Position numbers and translations under genes: made by a program. The notes beneath the pieces were generated by a model. That model saw only the letters and a program-made list of their open reading frames with translations, was not told the DNA's origin and ran no database searches. Below are positions 10,952 to 22,900 of a DNA stretch of 64,000 bases, one piece after another. The stretch is from NCBI GenBank assembly GCA_964023275.1, contig OZ029919.1:4259367-4323366 (forward strand), read 5' to 3'. Within the stretch, counting starts at the first letter, position 1. Every line of letters begins with the position of its first letter. The DNA comes from Norana najaformis (taxonomy: Eukaryota > Annelida > Clitellata > Crassiclitellata > Hormogastridae).

Positions 10952-10979
10952 ATGTTGGTGGAAATTATATTTATTTTTG
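10952..10979 (+). CDS. Gene B exon 1: start codon and first half of signal peptide
   Basis: ATG at 10952 encodes MLVEIIFIF plus one base, then GTAAGC. C (36457) and D (55248) keep the ATG, the hydrophobic codons and the donor. Joined at phase 1 to the acceptor before 12706 it continues [10 protein letters not shown], with a good signal-peptidase context. Confidence 0.65.
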
Positions 10980-13900
10980 GTAAGCCACTTCGTTTTTTTC
11001 TCCCAGTCTGATTTGATCCAATGTAATGTAATTCAATTACGAAAGTGATTTTATGTTGACGCTACGAAGTGATGAGTCAATAAGATTTCTAACAGCGCTC
11101 AGATGTAGGTCAATGTATCTCGCGCGCTAAGATATGGTTAGACTTGATTTGCCGATTCAGCTGGTTTCAAATTATATAAGGCAGACGATAGTATATTATA
11201 GAGCAGTATTTTGCTTTAGGTGTGTGTTTTGGGTCCTCACTTGACAGGAGAGTTTAACGTAAGATTTGTTTGAGTTGATTATGTTGACGATAGCAATTAA
11301 CAGAGTTTTAAGTATAGAGATTTCAGTGTTAGCGATAGAATTAATCGCTGTGATTAAACTATTTTGAAATTATATGTATATTTCTGTGAGTGAAAGCTGC
11401 GCTATAAATCTGGCGAATCTAGGATTCGAAGCTCCATTCGCAACTTCGAAAAGTCATTCACAGAAATGTAATGTAATATAACCGAATCTAGAGATTTAGA
11501 GATTATTTATATGATGCCGCCATGAGCTACAAGACAGCCTTAAGCAATCAAGTAAAGGTGAGTTGTAAGTCTGGCCCTGAATGCGAGATGTATACGTTAA
11601 GAGCGGAAGGAACTAGGCAACTACTTTCGAAACTCGGAAGAGCTACTGAAAGAGCCAAGTACTATTCTGGCCCGAGATGTAGGCTAGCAAAGTCTAAGCG
11701 TCTGATGATTGGGTGCAAAATTTATAGACATGGGGTGAGCAATGGTCAATGATGGGTCGCTTTTAATGTAACTCCTATTCGAACATGAGAAAGATTCTGA
11801 ACGGAACTCAATAGACATCAGTGGAAAAATTGCAAAGTAGGGATAATAAAGTGGTCATTTAGGTGATGTGCTTGATATGTAATCCAATGTGGGTTCCAGC
11901 CTGCTGAACAAATCCATGTATCGATTCGAGGCAAGTTGTTCGCGCAAACGTGTCTCTATCACCAAGAAAGCAAAATTTGGTGCCGATGTAAGGTGGAAAG
12001 TTAAGTGCAAAACTTGCAACTTACAAATAAATCACAACACTTGGTTCACCGTTTCTTCAGGCCTGAAAGAAAGTGTTCAAAAAATCCGCAACCGTTTCGG
12101 ACTAATCTGCTTCTGAAAAATCGGCAACTTCTGAGCGAATGCAACTACCTCTCATTTCACTTATTCCCTACAGTTTATTAGCAGAATGATTCTTTCCTTG
12201 GTCTGATATTCGAGTGAGCCAATTTTAAAAATTGCTATCTACATGTCGAACCCCAAGTCGTGTTATCAATTTTAGTAAGCTTGATAAAAAGACGGTCAAT
12301 ATACAAAGAATCAGCGCGTCGATTTCAAAACAGGCGGGGATCGGTTTGTGGTTTGAGGACCACATGTAGGAAAAACGACCAAAAAATTTATCCTATTTCC
12401 ATAGTTTTTGTTTGTTTGTGTTCACTGAAATTAGTGTGTGCCATTCATCTTTTAACAACACCACAATTATAACAATACGTTACTTTTCTTTTTAATGCAG
12501 TATTAGTTCAACCATTTATTATCGGGAAGATTACGTAAAGAAAATATTTTGGGCAGTCTTAAATATCTTAAATCTAGTATATTTTCTGCCAAACATATTT
12601 TTGAGTGAAAAACTATGAATGAAGAATCAGTGAATGAGTGAAGGAAGTGAAATAGTGAACAGTAAATGCGTGAAACTCCAGTAAACTTCAAAAATTTTTA
12701 TAAAGGATTTCTTGACAAACCTTCATTTGCAGCAGCAACTACAGCAACTACTCTACATGAGTCTGCATCAATGACCTCAGACACAACGCCCATTACAATT
12801 CTGGAAATGCAGTCTTCGAGTGCAACCACTTCATTTGGGTCTACCTCAGTGACCTCAGACACAACGCCCATTACTACTCTTACCGTGGAGACTTCGAGTG
12901 CAACCACTTTATTTGGGACCACATCAGTTACCTCAGACACAACGCCCATTACGACTCTTACCATAGACCCTTCGAGTCCAACCACTTCATTTGGGACTAC
13001 ATCAGTGACCTCAGACACAATGCCCATTACGAAGTCTACATCAGTGACCTCAGACACAACGCCCATTACGACTCTTACCATAGAGTCTTCGAGGACAACC
13101 ACTTCATTTGGGTCCACATCACTGGCTTCAGAAACAACGCCAATTAAGACTCTTATCATGGAGACTTCGAATGCAACCACATCTCTTATATCAACTTTAG
13201 TGACCTCAGACACAACGCCCGCTACGACTCTTAATATGGAGTCTTCGAGTGCAAACACTTCATTTGGGTCTACATCACTGGCCTCAGACACAACCGCCAT
13301 TACGACTCTTACCATAGAACCTTCGAGTGCAACCACGTCATTTGGGTCTACATCGGTGACTTCAGACATAACGCCCTTAACGACCCTTCCCAGGGAGACT
13401 TCGAATGCAACCCCTTCATTTGGAACAACATCAGTGACCTCAGACTCAACGCCCATAACGACGTCTACGTCAGCGACCTCAGAACCAACGCCCATTACGA
13501 CTCTTACTATGGAGTCTTCGAGTGCAACCACTTCATTTGAGTCAACCTCAGTGACGTCAGAGAACACGGCCGTTTCGACTACTACAATGGAGCCTTCGAG
13601 TGCATCCACTTCATTTGAGTCAACCTCAGTGACGTCAGAGAACACGGCCGTTTCGACTACTACAATGGAGCCTTCGAGTGCAACCACTTCATTTGAGTCA
13701 ACCTCAGTGACGTCAGAGAACACGGCCGTTTCGACTACTACAATGGAGCCTTCGAGTGCAACCACGTCATTTGAGTCAACCTCAGTGACGTCAGAGAACA
13801 CGGCCGTTTCGACTACTACAATGGAGCCTTCGAGTGCAACCACTTCATTTGAGTCAACCTCAGTGACGTCAGAGAACACGGCCGTTTCGACTACTACAAT

Positions 13901-16900
13901 GGAGCCTTCGAGTGCAACCACTTCATTTGAGTCAACCTCAGTGACGTCAGAGAACACGGCCGTTTCGACTACTACAATGGAGCCTTCGAGTGCATCCACT
14001 TCATTTGAGTCAACCTCAGTGACGTCAGAGAACACGGCCGTTTCGACTACTACAATGGAGCCTTCGAGTGCAACCACTTCATTTGAGTCAACCTCAGTGA
14101 CGTCAGAGAACACGGCCGTTTCGACTCCTACAATGGAGCCTTCGAGTGCAACCACTTCATTTGAGTCAACCTCGGTGAAGTCAGAGAACACGGCCGTTTC
14201 GACTACTACAATGGAGCCTTCGAGTGCAACCACTTCATTTGAGTCAACCTCGGTGACGTCAGAGAACACGGCCGTTCCCACTACTACAATGGAGCCTTCG
14301 AGTGCAACCACGTCATTTGAGTCAACCTCAGTGACGTCAGAGAACACGGCCGTTTCGACTACTACAATGGAGCCTTCGAGTGCAACCACTTCATTTGAGT
14401 CAACCTCAGTGACGTCAGAGAACACGGCCGTTTCGACTCCTACAATGGAGCCTTCGAGTGCAACCACTTCATTTGAGTCAACCTCAGTGACGTCAGAGAA
14501 CACGGCCGTTTCGACTACTACAATGGAGCCTTCGAGTGCATCCACTTCATTTGAGTCAACCTCGGTGACGTCAGAGAACACGGCCGTTCCGACTACTACA
14601 ATGGAGCCTTCGAGTGCAACCACTTCATTTGAGTCAACCTCAGTGACGTCAGAGAACACGGCCGTTTCGACTACTACAATGGAGCCTTCGAGTGCATCCA
14701 CTTCATTTGAGTCAACCTCAGTGACGTCAGAGAACACGGCCGTTTCGACTACTACAATGGAGCCTTCGAGTGCATCCACTTCATTTGAGTCAACCTCAGT
14801 GACGTCAGAGAACACGGCCGTTCCGACTACTACAATTGAGCCTTCGAGTGCATCCACTTCATTTGTGTCAACCTCAGTGACGTCAGAGAACACGGCCGTT
14901 TCGACTACTACAATGGAGCCTTCGAGTGCAACCACTTCATTTGAGTCAACCTCAGTGACGTCAGAGAACACGGCCGTTTCGACTACTACAATGGAGCCTT
15001 CGAGTGCAACCACTTCATTTGAGTCAACCTCAGTGACGTCAGAGAACACGGCCGTTTCGACTACTACAATGGAGCCTTCGAGTGCAACCACTTCATTTGA
15101 GTCAACCTCGGTGACGTCAGAGAACACGGCCGTTTCGACTACTACAATGGAGCCTTCGAGTGCAACCACTTCATTTGAGTCAACCTCAGTGACGTCAGAG
15201 AACACGGCCGTTTCGACTACTACAATGGAGCCTTCGAGTGCAACCACTTCATTTGAGTCAACCTCAGTGACGTCAGAGAACACGGCCGTTCCGACTCCTA
15301 CAATGGAGCCTTCGAGTGCAACCACTTCATTTGAGTCAACCTCAGTGACGTCAGAGAACACGGCCGTTTCGACTACTACAATGGAGCCTTCGAGTGCGAC
15401 CACTTCATTTGAGTCATCCTCGGTGACGTCAGAGAACACAGCCGTTTCGACTACTACAATGGAGCCTTCGAGTGCAACCACTTCATTTGAGTCAACCTCA
15501 GTGACGTCAGAGAACACGGCCGTTTCGACTACTACAATGGAGCCTTCGAGTGCAACCACTTCATTTGAGACAACCTCAGTGACGTCAGAGAACACGGCCG
15601 TTTCGACTACTACAATGGAGCCTTCGAGTGCGACCACTTCATTTGAGTCATCCTCGGTGACGTCAGAGAACACAACCGTTTCGACTACTACAATGGAGCC
15701 TTCGAGTGCAACCACTTCATTTGAGTCAACCTCAGTGACGTCAGAGAACACGGCCGTTTCGACTACTACAATGGAGCTTTCGAGTGCATCCACTTCATTT
15801 GAGTCAACCTCAGTGACGTCAGAGAACACGGCCGTTTCGACTACTACAATGGAGCCTTCGAGTGCATCCACTTCATTTGAGTCAACCTCAGTGACGTCAG
15901 AGAACACGGCCGTTCCGACTACTACAATGGAGCCTTCGAGTGCATCCACTTCATTTGTGTCAACCTCAGTGACGTCAGAGAACACGGCCGTTTCGACTAC
16001 TACAATGGAGCCTTCGAGTGCAACCACTTCATTTGAGTCAACCTCAGTGACGTCAGAGAACACGGCCGTTTCGACTACTACAATGGAGCCTTCGAGTGCA
16101 ACCACTTCATTTGAGTCAACCTCAGTGACGTCAGAGAACACGGCCGTTTCGACTACTACAATGGAGCCTTCGAGTGCAACCACTTCATTTGAGTCAACCT
16201 CGGTGACGTCAGAGAACACGGCCGTTTCGACTACTACAATGGAGCCTTCGAGTGCAACCACTTCATTTGAGTCAACCTCAGTGACGTCAGAGAACACGGC
16301 CGTTTCGACTACTACAATGGAGCCTTCGAGTGCAACCACTTCATTTGAGTCAACCTCAGTGACGTCAGAGAACACGGCCGTTCCGACTCCTACAATGGAG
16401 CCTTCGAGTGCAACCACTTCATTTGAGTCAACCTCAGTGACGTCAGAGAACACGGCCGTTTCGACTACTACAATGGAGCCTTCGAGTGCAACCACTTCAT
16501 TTGAGTCAACCTTAGTGACGTCAGAGAACACGGCCGTTTCGACTACTACAATGGAGCCTTCGAGTGCGACCACTTCATTTGAGTCATCCTCGGTGACGTC
16601 AGAGAACACAGCCGTTTCGACTACTACAATGGAGCCTTCGAGTGCAACCACTTCATTTGAGTCAACCTCAGTGACGTCAGAGAACACGGCCGTTTCGACT
16701 ACTACAATGGAGCCTTCGAGTGCAACCACTTCATTTGAGACAACCTCAGTGACGTCAGAGAACACGGCCGTTTTGACTACTACAATGGAGCCTTCGAGTG
16801 CAACCACTTCATTTGAGTCAACCTCGGTGACGTCAGAGAACACGGCCGTTTCGACTACTACAATGGAGCCTTCGAGTGCAACCACTTCATTTGAGTCAAC

Positions 16901-19900
16901 CTCAGTGACGTCAGAGAACACGGCCGTTTTGACTACTACAATGGAGCCTTCGAGTGCAACCACTTCATTTGAGTCAACCTCAGTGACGTCAGAGAACACG
17001 GCCGTTTCGACTACTACAATGGAGCCTTCGAGTGCAACCACTTCATTTGAGTCAACCTCAGTGACGTCAGAGAACACGGCCGTTTCGACTACTACAATGG
17101 AGCCTTCGAGTGCAACCACTTCATTTGAGTCAACCTCATTGACGTCAGAGAACACGGCCGTTTCGACTACTACAATGGAGCCTTCGATTGCAGCCACTTC
17201 ATTTGAGTCAACCTCAGTGAAGTCAGAGAACACGGCCGTTTCGACTACTGCAATGGAGCCTTCGAGTGCAACCACTTCATTTGAGTCAACCTCAGTGACG
17301 TCAGAGAACACGGCCGTTTCGACTACTGCAATGGAGCCTTCGAGTGCATCCACTTCATTTGAGTCAACCTCAGTGACGTCAGAGAACACGGCCGTTTCGA
17401 CTACTACAATGGAGCCTTCGAGTGCAACCACTTCATTTGAGTCAACCTCGGTGACGTCAGAGAACACGGCCTTTCCGACTACTACAATGGAGCCTTCGAG
17501 TGCAACCACTTCATTTGAGTCAACCTCAGTGACGTCAGAGAACACGGCCGTTTCGACTACTACAATGGAGCCTTCGAGTGAAACCACTTCATTTGAGTCA
17601 ACCTCAGTGACGTCAGAGAACACGGCCGTTTCGACTACTACAATGGAGCCTTCGAGTGCAACCACTTCATTTGAGTCAACCTCAGTGACGTCAGAGAACA
17701 CGGCCGTTTCGACTACTACAATGGAGCCTTCGAGTGCATCCACTTCATTTGAGTCAACCTCAGTGACGCCAGAGAACACGGCCGTTTCGACTACTACAAT
17801 GGAGCCTTCGAGTGCATCCACTTCATTTGAGTCAACCTCGGTGACGTCAGAGAACACGGCCGTTTCGACTACTACAATGGAACCTTCGAGTGCAACCACT
17901 TCATTTGAGTCAACCTCGGTGACGTCAGAGAACACGGTCGTTTCGACTACTACAATGGAGCCTTCGAGTGCAACCACTTCATTTGAGTCAACCTCAGTGA
18001 CGTCAGAGAACACGGCCGTTTCGACTACTACAATGGAGCCTTCGAGTGCAACCACTTCATTTGAGTCAACCTCGGTGACGTCAGAGAACACGGCCGTTTT
18101 GACTACTACAATGGAGCCTTCGAGTGCATCCACTTCATTTGAGTCAACCTCAGTGACGTCTGAGAACACGGCCGTTTCGACTACTGCAATGGAGCCTTCG
18201 AGTGCATCCACTTCATTTGAGTCAACCTCAGTGACGTCAGAGAACACGGCCGTTTCGACTACTACAATGGAGCCTTCGAGTGCAACCACTTCATTTGAGT
18301 CAACCTCGGTGACGTCAGAGAACACGGCCGTTTCGACTACTACAATGGAGCCTTCGAGTGCAACCACTTCATTTGAGTCAACCTCAGTGACGTCAGAGAA
18401 CACGGCCGTTCCGACTACTACAATGGAGCCTTCGAGTGCAACCACTTCATTCGAGTCAACCTCGGTGACGTCAGAGAACACGGCCGTTTTGACTACTACA
18501 ATGGAGCCTTCGAGTGCATCCACTTCATTTGAGTCAACCTCAGTGACGTCAGAGAACACGGCCGTTTCGACTACTGCAATGGAGCCTTCGAGTGCAACCA
18601 CTTCATTTGAGTCAACCTCAGTGACGTCAGAGAACACGGCCGTTTCGACTACTACAATGGAGCCTTCGAGTGCAACCACTTCATTTGAGTCAACCTCAGT
18701 GACGTCAGACAACACGGCCGTTCCGACTACTACAATGGAGCCTTCGAGTGCAACCACTTCATTTGAGTCAACCTCAGTGACGTCAGAGAACACGGCCGTT
18801 TCGTCTACTACAATGGAGCCTTCGAGTGCATCCACTTCATTTGAGTCAACCTCAGTGACGTCAGAGAACACGGCCGTTTCGACTACTACAATGGAGCCTT
18901 CGAGTGCAACCACTTCATTTGAGTCAACCTCAGTGACGTCAGAGAACACGGCCGTTTCGACTACTACAATGGAGCCTTCGAGTGCAACCACTTCATTTGA
19001 GTCAACCTCGGTGACGTCAGAGAACACGGCCGTTTCGACTACTACAATGGAGCCTTCGAGTGCAACCACTTCATTTGAGTCAACCTCAGTGACGTCAGAG
19101 AACACGGCCGTTTCGACTACTACAATGGAGCCTTCGAGTGCAACCACTTCATTTGAGTCAACCTCAGTGACGTCAGAGAACACGGCCGTTTCGACTACTA
19201 CAATGGAGCCTTCGAGTGCAACCACTTCATTTGAGTCAACCTCGGTGACGTCAGAGAACGCGGCCGTTTCGACTACTACAATGGAGCCTTCGAGTGCATC
19301 CACTTCATTTGAGTCAACCTCAGTGACGTCAGAGAACACGGCCGTTTCGACTACTACAATGGAGCCTTCGAGTGCAACCACTTCATTTGAGTCAACCTCA
19401 GTGACGTCAGAGAACACGGCCGTTTCGACTACTACAATGGAGCCTTCGAGTGCAACCACTTCATTTGAGTTTACACCAGTAACCTTTGAGACATCGCTAG
19501 TTACTACTGAGGAAATGGTGTCTTCGAGTGCAACCACTTCATTTGAGTCTACAGCAGTGACCTCTACCACAACGCCTGATATGACTCAGGAAATGGTGTC
19601 TTCGAGTGCATCCACTTCATTTGAGTCAACCTCAGTGACGTCAGAGAACACGGCCGTTTCGACTACTGCAATGGAGCCTTCGAGTGCATCCACTTCATTT
19701 GAGTCAACCTCAGTGACGTCAGAGAACACGGCCGTTTCGACTACTACAATGGAGCCTTCGAGTGCAACCACTTCATTTGAGTCAACCTCAGTGACGTCAG
19801 AGAACACGGCCGTTCCGACTACTACAATGGAGCCTTCGAGTGCAACCACTTCATTTGAGTCAACCTCAGTGACGTCAGAGAACACGGCCGTTTCGTCTAT

Positions 19901-22900
19901 TACAATGGAGCCTTCGAGTGCATCCACTTCATTTGAGTCAACCTCAGTGACGTCAGAGAACACGGCCGTTTCGACTACTACAATGGAGCCTTCGAGTGCA
20001 ACCACTTCATTTGAGTCAACCTCAGTGACGTCAGAGAACACGGCCGTTTCGACTACTACAATGGAGCCTTCGAGTGCAACCACTTCATTTGAGTCAACCT
20101 CGGTGACGTCAGAGAACACGGCCGTTTCGACTACTACAATGGAGCCTTCGAGTGCAACCACTTCATTTGAGTCAACCTCAGTGACGTCAGAGAACACGGC
20201 CGTTTCGACTACTACAATGGAGCCTTCGAGTGCAACCACTTCATTTGAGTCAACCTCAGTGACGTCAGAGAACACGGCCGTTTCGACTACTACAATGGAG
20301 CCTTCGAGTGCAACCACTTCATTTGAGTCAACCTCGGTGACGTCAGAGAACGCGGCCGTTCCGACTACTACAATGGAGCCTTCGAGTGCATCCACTTCAT
20401 TTGAGTCAACCTCAGTGACGTCAGAGAACACGGCCGTTTCGACTACTATAATGGAGCCTTCGAGTGCAACCACTTCATTTGAGTCAACCTCAGTGACGTC
20501 AGAGAACACGGCCGTTTCGACTACTACAATGGAGCCTTCGAGTGCAACCACTTCATTTGAGTCAACCTCAGTGACGTCAGAGAACACGGCCGTTTCGACT
20601 ACTACAATGGAGCCTTCGAGTGCAGCCACTTCATTTGAGTCAACCTCAGTGACGTCAGAGAACACGGCCGTTTCGACTACTACAATGGAGCCTTCGAGTG
20701 CAACCACTTCATTTGAGTTTACACCAGTAACCTTTGAGACATCGCTAGTTACTACTGAGGAAATGGTGTCTTCGAGTGCAACCACTTCATTTGAGTCTAC
20801 AGCAGTGACCTCTACCACAACGCCTGATATGACTCAGGAAATGGTGTCTTCGAGTGCAACCACTTCATTTGAGTCTACACCAGTGACCTCAGAGACATTG
20901 CCTGTTACTACTGAGGAAATTCAGTCTACCAGTGCACCCACTTCATTTGAGTCTACACCATTGACCTCTGGCACAACGCCTGATACGACTCAGGAAATGC
21001 AATCTGCCAGTGCATCCACTCTGTATGAGTCTACACCAGTGACCTCAGAGACATTGACTTTTACTACTAAGGAAATGGAGTCTCCGAGTGCAACCACTTC
21101 ATTTGAGTCTACACCAGTGACCTCAGACAAAACGCCTATTGCGACTCTGGAAATGGAGTCTTCGACTGCAACCACTTCAGTTGAGTCTACATCAGAAACC
21201 TCAGAAACATCGACTACCATCATCGTGGTTGATACGACAGTTACTAGCATTTTTACTTCAACTATTACAACAGGGACGCCATCTACAACCAGCACTTCTG
21301 TTACCACTAGAACTTCCCACACTACGTCAAGTACCACGCCGACAACAACTCCTCGTAAGAACAGAATTTCCATTTTAATTAAATGGCAACATGAACATAG
21401 CGCTGCTATATGAGCGATTTGTAAGCTCTCTCATTGAACAGTGTTATGAAAAGCGACGTATATTTTAAAGTTATTTTGTCAACGCTTATACTAGTCTACT
21501 AAAATGTATGTGGGCTGACATCTCACCGTTTACTGGCATTTACAATTAATGTAGTCTTTTACCCAGCGAATGCATAGGTTTCCTGTAATCTTTCTAAAAC
21601 AAACAATAGTTCTATAATTATCGATTCAATATGGCCTGTAATTTGAGGTTGCCCGGTTACTTGGTTTTAAGTATGGCCAGCAGGATCTTTAAACTTCTGA
21701 ATTTCAGCTGTGAGAGCCCTCGCGAAATAATTTAGGTGCAGGCTATTAGCAGATATGCTTTTGTGAAAGTTTGATTAGCCTACCTTCGTCAGTACTAACT
21801 CTTTTGATCCACTGCTTAACCAGTTTTGCTGATTGCTTCGTTTGTCTCGTCTCGTTATAATGGGAATTTTCTTTTTGAACCTATTCGTTTCTACATTGAG
21901 GCAAGGTTTTGAAATTTTAAGCCAGAACATTTGGTGTCTTCTTGTAGCGGTAGTGAATCGTGTACTCGACTCAGGATAGCCCTTCAAGATATCTTTGCCT
22001 CAAAATTTCATTTTCCGTGCTGTGATAATTCCTCGTCAAATGTCTCTAGTTCTTATTAAAATGACCTTCTAGAATTTGGGTGAACCTAATTATGAATTTA
22101 TTAATTATAGCATATGCTAGTAAATAACTACGTGAGCAAGAAAGTTGCCTTTATCTGAATTTAGATTTGCTTGTACACTTCGTAGTATAGAACAGTTAGA
22201 ACAACAGAGCGTCATGTCTTAGGGAGAGCGCTTGTCAACCAGAAGAGGTAACAATAACGTTGATCAATGGTTAATTGCCTTTTTCTTTGACTAGGTGATC
22301 CTTGTTCATCTAACCCATGTCTCAACGGTGGAAACTGCACAACAACCGGTGATACGACATTTAATTGCACATGCACTCCAGGATTCAGAGGCAACCTTTG
22401 TGAATATGGTGAGAAAACCTTCATGTCATATCCAAATTATGTTAAAAACAAAATCTGTATGAACACGTATGTGATCTTGAATCTATAAATTTATATAGCG
22501 CCATATTTTAAAAATTTAGCACATGCTTGGAAACCGGCCAGCAAAATCACCAGAAATGACAGTTGACTATTTCTGGTCACTGGTACGTATGGATATATAA
22601 TATTCCGCTCCAGTTTATCAATTTATCCAGTTTATCTGGCTAGATATATGCGTAAAGAGTCTTAAGACCTATTTGAACCGTCATGCTTTTGTCATCGACA
22701 ACTGTGACTCATCGACACCTTACATCCCTCGCTACGTCGACGGACACATGGGGTGTTAACAACTGTCTGTCTTACTTACCTACTTAGTTATCACAAGAAC
22801 ACGTGTAAGCGAATTTTAAGATTAAATTAAATTAACCGCAATTGCACTACCGGTGCAAGAGGCCATGTCAGCACCATACCAAACCATACCATATCACCAG

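Noticed and set aside
12698-19570. A minus-strand open frame of 2290 codons (and another at 19586-20818) across the mucin array
   Set aside because: The 78-bp unit is a multiple of three and has no stop on either strand, so one open unit makes the whole antisense open. The + strand frame has splice sites, signal peptide and domain context; the antisense has none.
13540-20714. Regular 78-bp repeats considered as CRISPR or satellite DNA
   Set aside because: There are no spacers, the period keeps a reading frame, and the array sits inside an exon bounded by splice sites.
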